Shown here: positions 49,919-64,000 of the stretch, in pieces
Numbering within the stretch: the first letter of the stretch is position 1
Layout: each line of letters begins with the position of its first letter
NCBI GenBank assembly: GCA_030544235.1
Contig: CM060462.1
Span: 34,986,526-35,050,525 of the forward strand
Source of the DNA: Lepturacanthus savala
Taxonomy: Eukaryota; Chordata; Actinopteri; Scombriformes; Trichiuridae
DNA length: 64,000 nucleotides
Direction of reading: 5' to 3'
Made by a program: the position numbers and the translations under genes
The notes under the pieces: generated by a model
Database searches by the model: none
Seen by the model: only the letters and a program-made list of their open reading frames with translations
What the model was told of the DNA's origin: nothing

Positions 49919-51590
49919 TGGAGCCGCAGGACACACAAGAGAAGCCACTACCACGGAAGCCTCTAGGTTTCTTTTTTTCTTTTTTTACCGATCACAGCTC
50001 TTAGGAACCTGGTGCACGTAGTCGCTGGTTGACCAGAGGGTGTGTACGTGCACAGCGAGGACGTTCTCCGGCTGCGAGACCCCGTCCGTCCCGGACGAGA
50101 GAAAAGGTGCATGCACACCGTGCAACGCTTCAGCTACTAGAGGACACTGTTAAAACATGCCATCTGTTCATATTACTGATCATCTAGAGACTCGACAGAT
50201 GCTCCTTTTACTCTGATGCTACCTTGATGCTGTGTGTGGTGCTGACAGCTGGTTCAGATGCTCGTCTCTCATGTCCGTTTGCCGTATAGCAGAAGTGATC
50301 CTCAGCCGTCTTGTACCGGGGTTTAACAGTTAGAGGGGTGTACAGACCTACCAATGCTGATGTTGCACATTGAAAATGTAAATATTGGAGGGCAAAGTGT
50401 TTATCTGATAAGTGACCAAATGTTTTTTTTTTTCCTTAGTAGCAGCAGTTATAGCATCACAACCCAAGACAACCCATGTGTTTGGTTAAATTCTATTGCC
50501 TTCTAATGATCTGTAATAAGATGGAAAACACTGAATGTGTTATAAAAGGTGGGGATGGAAATTGTTGCTTGTTCATATTCGCCAAATTCTTGCTCTTGCA
50601 CACAAAATGCATTCAGTTTCAGTTTAAGTACGTTGTTACTGCTTGACTCCGAATGCTTTAAAATGATAACGCTGAGATCTCGCTGCAGTGCTGCCAGTGC
50701 TGATGCTACCTGCTTCTATAACAGTCAGTTGTGGAATTTATTCTGTTAAACACACTTGATTATTGACATTGGTATATAATATATATCCAGTGCAAACACA
50801 ACAAAACTATTTAGAGGACAAATAGCTGGCATCCTTTCTTCACCTTTTACAGGTCCAGTGTGTCAATACTTAGCCGCATCTAGTGGGACGGACTTGACAG
50901 AAATGGAGTGTAATATTTATTATTATGTTTTAATCAATATACAGGTCAACAAAATAATAATTCTTGTGTTGTTAATCACCTTAGATTGAGGCGTTTTATG
51001 TAGTGGGTCTTGTAGGTAAGCGATCTGTTCAACACATGTGCAGAATGGTTCAGGAAGCCAGTACAGATCAGGTACTGAGATCTCCCTCTGTGGAAGCTGT
51101 TCGTGTTTCTACAGAAACCCAGAACATACAAACCTAATAATTGTTTTAGAGATAAGTTTTTCAGCCACTGTAGGTTGAATCTTTGATCATTTGGCAGCAA
51201 CGAGCAATCTGACCACTAGATGCAGCCAGAAACTACAAACTGCACCTTAACAGCAATGATAATTGAATTGAAAGAGCAGGTTTCTAGGAGGCCAGAATTA
51301 TATTTATCTGAATAATTTAACTTCTTTGTCCAGTACTGACCCGTGAAAATATGAAGATGTGAGAAACATAATCTTATTCTGTTCCTTAAGTGTGTTCGCA
51401 TCGACCCTTACTGCCTGACCTACTGACCTCTGACTGACCGACTGACCGGAGCAAGCACAAAGTATACTCGCGTTTTTCTTAAATGGACCAGAGACCTGAG
51501 GTGGCAGGTTTTGATTGGACCAGAGATCCGAGGTGGCAGATTGGACTCTACTTCCTGAGTACAGTTTTCTTGCCCAGCATGAGATTAGAA
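49919..51590 (+). other. usp8 3' UTR and convergent intergenic DNA
   Basis: The 3' UTR of usp8 begins here, but no AATAAA is seen close by, so its end is unknown. A 32-bp tandem duplication occupies about 51484-51547 (units TGGACCAGAGACCTGAGGTG and TGGACCAGAGATCCGAGGTG). The 3' UTR of the opposite-strand gene probably reaches into the right part. Confidence 0.45.
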
Positions 51591-51594
51591 ACTT

Positions 51595-51623
51595 TTTATT
51601 TTCTTGTACATGCTGATTTTATT
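51595..51623 (-). terminator. candidate poly(A) signals of the piggyBac-USP gene
   Basis: On the minus strand AATAAA occurs at 51618-51623 and 51595-51600, about 280-305 bases after the stop codon at 51902. Either would end a short 3' UTR. No transcript evidence is available. Confidence 0.45.
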
Positions 51624-51901
51624 TCTTAATGCTCTAAAACATTGTTTCAGATATAACAAATATTAACCTCCAACAACTCATATTTATTAAAACTGCTTGG
51701 AATTAGCCTTTGGGTGTGATGAGTGTTTCATGTTATTTTTTACACCAACATTTGGCTGTAAATAACAGGACGGTGAATGATCTGATTTGTTTCAATAGCA
51801 TATTAAACAAAGCCACTAGGAAAACCATCATCACGTTGCCTGTGCTGCAGGTGCAGCACGAGGAGAAGCTCTCAGGGTAAATGGCCTCAGGGTTGGAGTG
51901 T

Positions 51902-54900
51902 TCAGAGTCCATGGATCTTTGGCTTTTGGAAGGGTTTGCGGCTGTAGAGCAGCATGTAGGCGTTGGGAGACTGCACCAGGCTGTCCTGCACCTCTCTGAA
52001 CGCGGAGTCATCAAAACTGTGCCAGCTGCGGGTGAGAGCGCTGAGGCACAGAGCCGTGTAGTGACCCATATTCAAATGACCTGTGTGGTTCTAGAGCAGG
52101 AAGAGGTACTTTATATGAACAGAGAAAAAAAAAGTTCATTTCATGCAACTATCTTTTCAATTCTGACAATTTATTCCAACTTCAGCACTAAAAGCTGTTA
52201 ATATCCTCTTGTGTAGCCAGTATAGAATAAAATTAAATCTACTCCATGTTTTATTTTTGAAACTGCAGTTTTTTCAATTAATTTTTGTCTACAAAATATA
52301 AACATCAAAGAACCAAAACCGTAAACGATAAATTTACATTAATAACCGATACTGCCCTACAAAGCAACAAGGCAGTAACTATACAGAAGGCAGAACTGAG
52401 AAAAAAGACTTGAACGTTCTCCTGGTGTGCAGCCTAAGTAGTTGGAGGCTGATTATTGGACATGTGGCAGTTTATTACTTTATATCAGCTGTCTGTGTTC
52501 ACCATGGAAACAGAAAGGGGAACCAATGCAAGAATACAGTAACTGTACTGATACTGTACTTTTGCTTTGTTTCACTAGGGCTTTTTGCAGTTACTGTACT
52601 AATGGCTACCATTTTTTTTTCTAAAACAGACAATCAAGATGTTTTATCACATAACAAAGGATGCCTTAAATGTCATGAAAATGAGAACTCCCTTTTGACC
52701 AAAAGTGCAGTTAAGAGCCTTTTTACTTTGTAGGGCGGAATAGAAGACAGACTTCATGTTAGATTTATATTAGAGTTTAACAATTGCATCAACTGCCCAG
52801 TGTAACATAAACTATAGTATTTGGAGAAGTAGAATTTTTAACAAGGAAACTGGACTTTTCTTCTGAGGGGAAAAAAACACAATTTAATATTCCATAAGAT
52901 AACTTTTAAGTCATTGAAACATGTCTGGAAGGATGTAACACCATCCAGATCTAAATAATAATATGTGTGTGTGTGTACGTGTGTGTACTCACCACGACAG
53001 CATACAGACGATATGAGGAACATGAGGTGTTTTGTGCTGAGCTGGATAGAAACGGGCTGAGATCGAGCTTCATGGAGAACACCACATTTGTCCTCAGTTT
53101 CACCGTGTTTTTTCCCTTACAACCAAACCTGCAAAGTATAGAATCATTACACTGAATTGCCTCTTGAATATTAACTACAGCATAACCAACATTTGAAGAA
53201 AGTAGCTCAACGTGAATAATTTCTCAAAGCAGTTAGATTGGGTACTTCACGTTATATTTTTAATTAGTAAACAATCATAAAGAAACTTACTAAAAACAGG
53301 AACTGAGGTTTGATGTTATTATTGAGACTATTTCTTATTATTCCAATAATCATAATGAGACATTTGCCTGAAGCATATTTGTCCACTCACACATTAAGAG
53401 TATTAAAAATTTGAAACTATCCCTTTAAGGTTTAGGTTTAATTTAGAAGAAATGGAAAATGTGATTTGATTTGTAAGGAGCTCGCTGATATTATACATGC
53501 AGGCTATTTGAGTCAAGTAGAAGTAATACTGATGATGAGAAAATAAGGCCTCATACTGTTTATTGTAAATGAGATTAGTCCTGTTGCTCCTGGTTTAATG
53601 AACATATGATTTAACTGGGAGTTGACAGTCATAAATTCTATCATAATCAAAGTTTAAAGTGATGTTGTGAACTAGATCATCTCAGGTGCCGGTTCACAGT
53701 GACTTCAGTTAAAGATTCACCCTCACTGTGAAGTTACAGCTCTACAAACCGCTTCAGGTGCAGCGTGAGGATTTCAGGGGGTTTGTCCAGACAAGTGAGG
53801 ACAGTAGTTTCTCTCCTCAGCCCACAGGCTGAACACAGCATCTGCTCCCCTCCGGTCAGCACAGTCTGCTCAAAGAACAGAGACAGACAGTCCTGCACAA
53901 GACAGACACCATCAAGTTGAGGAAACGCAAAACGACGAAGTAGTGGTCTAGAATGTGTTGTGTTCAAAGATACCTGAATGGAGCACTTGATGATATCCGT
54001 AGGAATGGGTAGGGACAGCACCGTGAAGGTCTGTGAGCTGTAGGCCTGGTGGTCACAGTGCATGCACAGGGTCATGTAGCTCAGCTGACCTTCAAACAGG
54101 TCTGAGATGATGGTGGACTCCACCGCCGCTGCTGTCACACAACGTCTGTTCTGGTCTGGTCTGATCTGTCTCACTGAGGGCCGAGTTTGACGCCTCCCGA
54201 CCTTGTTAACACACACACACATTCACTCTGAGGTGATGGAGCTGCACTGATTCTCCACAGAGGCACAGCTGCAGCCATGACGGTCACTGCACCTTTTTAA
54301 AGTCTTCGTGGAGTGCGTTGAGGAGGGAGAGCAGCAGTTCCTGGGCGTCCTGCTGTGACTGGTTGTTGAACTGTGGGAGAACGGAGCAGAGTATGGTCCT
54401 GGCCTCCACAGGAGCACAGCTGGAGCTCTTCCCCAGCCACATCTCCTCCAGCAGACGGACAAACGCTGCAGCCACACAGTACTTAGACCTGCAGTTAACA
54501 GAGGTTAGACTGCTGGGAAAAAAGGAGTGAGAAACACAGAATAAAGTTGACTCGGTCTCACCGTGCCAGCTCTTTGCGAGTGTCCTGATGGAGGAGGTGC
54601 TCCACCAGAGGCACGGTGGAACACACACACTGGAACACAGCGTTTAAGTAGCAGGAGTTCCCAGAGTTGTCCAGACCACACACACCTGGAGGTTTCCACA
54701 TATGCAGCTTCATGGCAGAGCTGGAGCCTCCTTGTTTCTCAGATTCCATCTCCTGACCACTGCTGTCTTTCCTGCAACAGCAGCAATACAGCAAAAACAA
54801 AAAAAGAACGAAAAACATTTGCATACATATTTATGTATTATATATAATCCAGTGGTTCTCAAAGTGGGGTGCAGAGGTCCTTAAGGAGGTGCCAGAGGGT

Positions 54901-55070
54901 TCCCAGGAAAAAGGAGAATGTAGCACCATTTGTAATAATAAATATATTCATTTAATTTAGTATAATTTATTTACTATGTTTATTATTTTCCTTTTTGTAC
55001 ATGAATTTATCTATTTACAGAATAAAACATTTTGAAATGGGTTACAAAAAAACCTTAATTCAATCATTAA

Positions 55071-55169
<99 letters not shown>

Positions 55170-57126
55170 ATACAGGCCAAAAGTTTTGACACACCTCCTC
55201 ATCAATGTGTTTTCTTTATTTTCATGAACACATGTTTATGGTGTTATGTACTTAAGCTAAAAGGTGAAATAACTGAAATAACTTTATATTCTAGTTTCTT
55301 CAAAACACCCTCTGCTCTGATTTATTAAGCAAGAAATTCCACTAATTAACCCTGATAAGGCACAACTATGAAATAAAAACCATTTCAGGTGACTATATCT
55401 TTAGATATATATATCTGCAATACACACACACATAATTCAATCAAAATGACATCTCCAACGGAGAGTCCAACAGGGATTTGGGCTTGCTTTTGCTTTTTTG
55501 GATTAGATCTTTTTCTTTACTGAAAGGTTATAGACCAAACAATTACTTCCTTCATCAGATAAATTGATAATAAAATGTATATGTAGATGTTTATATCTTT
55601 AACTAGGAAATTCTTTTTGTTATTTTATGGGGCCTTCAATTATACTATTAAAGCCTCATGAAATCAATTTATATTCATTGATCATGCTATTAAATTTATA
55701 GCACATAAATGAAAAGTGCTGTCTCTTATTGACACAAAAACAGTGGGTCATAAATATTGATTGTGAAGGGTTACATCTATGAGTCCATATATTGTTTTTT
55801 TAAGGAAATCTTGCATACTCTTTCTTTAAGGATTGGAAAATATAATTTTGGTTTGCATTGCTTTTTATGTTGCTGTTGACTTGAAATAAGACAGACTGAC
55901 CTTTGCTTTGAAAGGTTTGCTGTGCTGGTGTCCTGGTAGGAGCTGCTGCTGAGCTGCGGCAGGACGGGAACAGAGACGCTGTTGTCCACGGCCAGCTGCG
56001 AGGCCAGAGTCCTGGTGAACTCTGTGAGGTGGATCTGCCTGCCCGAGCTCTGCAGCGTGTGCAGCACGAACGTGTTGATGCAGACAATGTGGAGCGTCAC
56101 CCAGAGTCCGGGGAGGAACATGTCCACCATGGATCCTTTCAGATCTGACAGGAGGAACAGGGCGGGTCCAGTCCAGCCCTGCAGGTGAGATACGAGCTGG
56201 GACAGCGAGTCTTCAGACGTCCGCCGCTGCTTTGACGTGATGGGTGGAGGAGAAATAGACTCTGCTGCTGTCCCGTTCACAGACGGAACAAAATGAATGT
56301 TGACCCCTAAGTTGGAGAAGATGTCTGCGAGTTTCCCCTCCATCCAAGCAGAGCTGTCCAGCTGGATCAGGTGCCTGTGGCTGCAGAAAGGTCTCAACAG
56401 CTGGACCATCACCTGCTCCACTACAGGTTTCCTGCTGCACCTCAGCAGCTGCTCTGGACAGTAAAGACACATGTTACAGATGAAACCTGAGCTCATATCG
56501 CAGAGAACAGCGAGGCAGAGAGAGCAAGGGGCCTGCTGGTAGGAGAGCGTGTACTTCTTCACGGCCAGGTTCTGACCCGGCGTGTAGAAGGTCTGGTATC
56601 GCCTGGTCAGATAGCCGCAGAACGCAGAGATGGCCTCCAGCTTCTCTGCATCCTCCAGCCTGGTCAGGGCCAGGAGGCTGGTCTGAAAGCTGTTCCTCTT
56701 CAGGACACCCTGCCACCCATCCAGCTTGAGACTCAACTCGGAGCTGAAGCTGCTGCTGTGGCCCACAGACAGGCCGCTCTGTAGGACGATAGAGAAGCAC
56801 GTTAAGGCCTCAGAATACTCCTCCTCTGAGATGTCCACCGGCTCCCTGCTCTGACGATGAGCTCCCACCTTGACTCCAGCAGCTCTCCTGACCAGCTCCC
56901 GGACGGCCGCCTTGTCCAGCACCTCCAGCAGCAGCTCTCTGGCCGTGTAGTAGACCTGGTAGGTGGGACCGCTCTGAATCCGGGCAAAAGGCTTCACTCT
57001 TTTGGACCTGAAGATGTTGGGAAGACACAAACTATCCCTCTGAGAGTCTCCATGCAGCTCGTCCATTAGGTGGCACTCCTCTGACATCCAGGTGCACTCC
57101 TTCACCGACAGAGCTTTAGCCTTCAT
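51902..57126 (-). CDS. predicted piggyBac transposase-USP50-like deubiquitinase fusion, seven exons
   Basis: Exons in transcript order: 57126-55901, 54771-54562, 54488-54293, 54201-53974, 53892-53750, 53128-52993, 52090-51902. All junctions are GT-AG and phase-consistent, giving 775 residues. The ATG at 57126 has an in-frame TGA 15 bases upstream. Residues 1-408 derive from a piggyBac transposase. Residues about 435-775 form a USP domain closest to USP50: Cys449 in GNSCYLN, QQDAQELLLSLLNALHED, zinc-ribbon pairs CMHC and CSAC, His723 in MGHYTA and Asp740 in SFDD, so the triad is complete. It lies tail-to-tail with usp8, as human USP50 does, and its six catalytic exons have the same phases as usp8 exons 13-18. 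The USP part is certain. Its fusion to the transposase exon is inferred from splice sites. An alternative is a separate USP gene starting at Met417 in the 54771-54562 exon. Confidence 0.72.
54849..54975. mobile_element. hAT-type repeat fragment in the fusion-gene intron
   Basis: CCAGTGGTTCTCAAAGTGGG resembles the common terminal repeat of hAT (Charlie-like) elements and is followed by about 100 bases of related sequence (GGTGCCAGAGGGTTCCCAGG). The second terminus is absent. Confidence 0.55.
55077..55165. repeat. (TA)n(CA)n compound microsatellite
   Basis: About 20 TA units followed directly by about 24 CA units, within the intron between the piggyBac exon and the first USP exon. Confidence 0.95.
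55166..55402. mobile_element. Tc1-type element fragment in the fusion-gene intron
   Basis: Starts TACAGGCCAAAAGTTTTGAC and continues with TTCTTTATTTTCATGAACAC, AGGTGAAATAACTGAAATAA and TTTCAGGTGACTAT. These phrases come from the terminal region of a widespread teleost Tc1-like transposon. It carries internal deletions and no transposase frame. Confidence 0.7.
55901..57126 (-). other. piggyBac-derived exon: intact frame, catalytically dead transposase domain
   Basis: 408 codons without a stop show the DDE_Tnp_1_7 (piggyBac) layout. An N-terminal helix block (ELLLEVLDKAAVRELVRRA, 64-82) is followed by EEEYSEALTCFSIVLQSGL (101-119), then YTPGQNLAV (181-189), LAVLCDMSSGFICNMCLY (205-222), HLIQLDSSAW (252-261), DLKGSMVDMF (328-337) and LHIVCINTFVLHTL with LTEFTRTLASQLA (345-379). 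In active enzymes the first catalytic Asp follows YTPxxxLAV; here Lys190 takes its place. Asp257 and Asp335 align with the second and third Asp. The C-terminal zinc finger of the family is missing, and no TTAA-flanked terminal repeats are seen. Read past the donor (CAAAG|GTCAGT), the frame continues about 40 low-complexity codons to a stop at 55777. That readthrough resembles intron sequence. Confidence 0.8.
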
Positions 57127-61870
<4,744 letters not shown>

Positions 61871-61871
61871 T

Positions 61872-63142
61872 TTTATTTTTGAGATATTTTGTAGAACAGG
61901 GGAACCAATGATTACAAAAAAATAAAATAAAACTGTTCATACGTGTTCTACATGCTACACCTTAACCTAATTCATCATGCTTGCCTGGAAAAAGTACATA
62001 GAAATTTAACAAAAAACATACAATTAAAACTGACGCACATTATACTCACCGTTAACTTTACTGTAATGTACCTTCTCTTGCCTCCATGCACGCAGTCTTT
62101 TACATTTAGATACAAAATTAAGACTTTTAGGTGCTTCTTTAAACCATAAAGCAGTTTTCCACTAAAGACAGAACGCACCTATAAATAAACAGATGAACAG
62201 GAAAAAATGAATCCATTAGGACAATATTGATGGAAAATGGAAAGCCTGGACTTCTTTTTAGAACAGAACAGATGAATTTTTGCATCCTACCGAAAAAAAA
62301 CACTTGCAGCCCATATAGTGCCGAAATGAAAAGTCTGTCCCAACTTCTTGATCTTCAATAATCACACTGAAATAACACATTTGATAAAATAAATATCGCA
62401 CATCTGCTAGAAATAAATAATGATTACTGAAACACTTACTGTGATAAATGCTAATGTGAGACAGAGTTCATCTACGCGACCTTCGTTTTCATGATATGAG
62501 GATGGTCATGTGTGTAAAGCACTAGTGCGGCTTCGAGTGTCTCTCGCGGCTGTTACCTTGAGGTAGATAACACATTTACATTAACGCCTACGATAATGGT
62601 TTGCTGCTGGCATCATGTGTCAGATTTACAGTATGAAAGGGGTTAAAGGAAGCTTTCTTTTGGGAAAAATGTTAGAAAGTTGTAATCAGGAAAAAAAAAA
62701 ACTGAATTCATCTCCCCCCCCTTTTTTTTTCCTTGGCTGTTTGAAAGCACTTTAAAAGCCTCCAGCAATGTTCTCATCTACCTTCCTTCCTTCACCTCTT
62801 CGATTCTCCTGGCTCCTCCCCCTCTCATTCAGCTCGTTTACAGTACTGAAGGTACTTCCCTCCACCCATCTCCGGTCTACAGTACCTGGCTCCTCCCCCG
62901 GCGCTCTACAGACTACAGTACTGAAGTGTGCGATGCCAGTTTAACAATGAGGGCGGCAACATTAACTTATGAAGGCCTGGTGATCAAGGCTCCTTAAATA
63001 GAATAAATCATCATCTCAACTCTTAAAAAAAATTATCCATAATAAAAAAAAGGTACGAAATGATTCAAGTACAATAATAAACCATATTAAAAAATAAAAA
63101 CAAAAAAGGGCCTAGACTGCACTGTGAGGGACTTGGATTTCT
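61872..63142 (-). other. probable 3' UTR of the minus-strand terminal gene
   Basis: Lies directly after the stop codon at 63143-63145. The first AATAAA on the minus strand is at 61872-61877, which would give a 1.27-kb 3' UTR. It contains a diverged 76-bp tandem duplication (about 62808-62930). The extent is inferred only from the poly(A) motif. Confidence 0.45.
62808..62930. repeat. diverged ~76-bp tandem duplication
   Basis: CCTGGCTCCTCCC occurs at 62808 and 62885, and TACAGTACTGAAG at 62839 and 62914. The spacings of 77 and 75 bases show two imperfect copies of one unit. Confidence 0.7.
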
Positions 63143-64000
63143 TTAATTCAAATGTTTGAAGATGCTGCTGTAGGTTTTGTGGGCGATCTGTGGCGAGCAC
63201 TTGACAGCACAGGGCGTCAGGGACGCCTGGATGGATTTTAGAGGCAAGTCGTCGCTGCTGTCGAAGCCGGGCAGGGCCAGCGAGTCCAGCTGCATGTTGA
63301 GCACGATCTCCGTGCTCAACTCTCTGTCCCTCCCCTCCGAGGGCTCCGGCTCCAGGCTGGCCACGCCCTCTCCTGCTGCCACCTCCTCCTTCCGGCTGAA
63401 CAGGCGGTCCAGGTAGCTGGTGTAAGTGCTCTCTTTCTGGAAGTGGTCCTCCTCTCGGCGAATGTCCCAGCACACGTCGTCTATCAGGCAGCCGTTCTCG
63501 GCGACCCTCTCCCCGGAGCCGAAGCTCTCCCAGGGGTGGGCGGGCCAGGGGTCGTCACCGACGCCGCTTACCAGCCCTCCGCCGACACCGCCTAACTGGG
63601 CGAGGTTAACCAGGCACTTCTCCTCTTTCTCCTGACTTATGGACTTGGACATGGAGCCCGAGCGGGGAGCCTCCAGCAGCGACACAGAGGAGTTAAGCTC
63701 GTTGAGGAGGCCCACCTCGCTGAGCAGGCCCCCCTCCTGGCAGGGCTCCGGCTGCAGGCTCAGCTTGATGGTGCTGGCGATAAAGGAGTCGAAGTCAAAG
63801 CCTTGGTTCTGCTGGCTCTGGGCTTGCGTTTGGTGCTTCTCCTGCTCGCGGTCCTTCTCCACCGGACTCTGGGTCTTCACGGCCTCCTTCAGTGCGATCT
63901 GGGCCTTCACCAGCCCATTCTTCTCACACTTGCTCTTGGCCTTCCAGTCGGCCTTCTCCTTGCTCTGCTGCTCCTTCCAGTTGGAGAGGTCGATGATGAG
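63143..64000 (-). CDS. C-terminal part of an unrecognised acidic protein (partial)
   Basis: The minus-strand frame is open from the window edge to a TAA at 63143-63145, giving 285 visible codons with the N-terminus outside. I do not recognise the family. The first 60 residues are Lys/Glu/Gln-rich and probably helical (LSNWKEQQSKEKADWKAKSK). Then come a short ordered-looking segment (FDFDSFIASTIKLSLQPE), a Gly-rich stretch, Trp-containing acidic motifs (DDPWPAHPWESFG, VCWDIRREED), a Glu-rich linker, and a C-terminal block ending CSPQIAHKTYSSIFKHLN. No membrane segment or catalytic motif is seen. GC-rich, codon-like composition and the long frame support a real exon. No splice site is needed inside the window. 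It could be a scaffold or nuclear regulatory protein, but that is a guess. Confidence 0.7.
   Translation of the reverse strand, partial: LIIDLSNWKEQQSKEKADWKAKSKCEKNGLVKAQIALKEAVKTQSPVEKDREQEKHQTQAQSQQNQGFDFDSFIASTIKLSLQPEPCQEGGLLSEVGLLNELNSSVSLLEAPRSGSMSKSISQEKEEKCLVNLAQLGGVGGGLVSGVGDDPWPAHPWESFGSGERVAENGCLIDDVCWDIRREEDHFQKESTYTSYLDRLFSRKEEVAAGEGVASLEPEPSEGRDRELSTEIVLNMQLDSLALPGFDSSDDLPLKSIQASLTPCAVKCSPQIAHKTYSSIFKHLN

Noticed and set aside
55777..55900. C-terminal extension of the piggyBac frame as a separate 449-residue protein
   Set aside because: The last 40 codons begin exactly at a strong donor and look like AT-rich intron translation. It is kept only as an alternative to the fusion.

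Overview
The window looks like nuclear DNA of a teleost fish. It has split vertebrate genes with GT-AG introns, very abundant (CA/TG)n and (TA)n microsatellites, and many short DNA-transposon remnants of teleost Tc1/mariner and hAT type. Species cannot be named from the sequence. The gene set (tnfaip8l3, usp8, a USP50-like gene) corresponds to part of human 15q21.2, where USP8 and USP50 are also neighbours and convergent.

Layout. 1-8 kb: no recognised gene; a 1.4-kb TG-rich minisatellite, microsatellites, a dead Tc1 transposase fragment, a degenerate ~10-bp tandem repeat and a TA-flanked MITE. 8.1-32.9 kb: tnfaip8l3 (TIPE3) on +, with a 46-nt first coding exon, a 23.7-kb intron full of old repeats, and one large exon carrying the whole TIPE domain. 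32.9-37.7 kb: no gene seen. 37.8-49.9 kb: complete usp8 on +, 18 coding exons that join in frame to 1,071 codons plus stop, with MIT/dimerisation, rhodanese, STAM-binding, 14-3-3 and USP catalytic regions. 51.9-57.1 kb on -: a seven-exon gene convergent with usp8. Its last six exons encode a USP50-like deubiquitinase domain. Its first exon is a 1.2-kb open frame derived from a piggyBac transposase. The two parts join through a consensus splice donor and acceptor of matching phase, giving a predicted 775-residue piggyBac-USP fusion. 57.1-63.1 kb: no gene seen except a probable 3' UTR. 63.1-64.0 kb on -: the C-terminal 285 codons of an unrecognised acidic protein that continues past the window edge.

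Function. usp8 acts in endosomal deubiquitination of receptors. The USP50-like gene looks like an old tandem, inverted duplicate of the usp8 catalytic half: the intron phases of its six catalytic exons match those of usp8, and one exon is the same length. It has replaced the N-terminal half of usp8 with a transposase-derived segment. The transposase part has lost its first catalytic Asp, so it cannot transpose by the usual mechanism, but its frame is intact over about 400 codons, which suggests domestication. This fusion is the most unusual item in the window. It rests on splice logic and needs transcript support.
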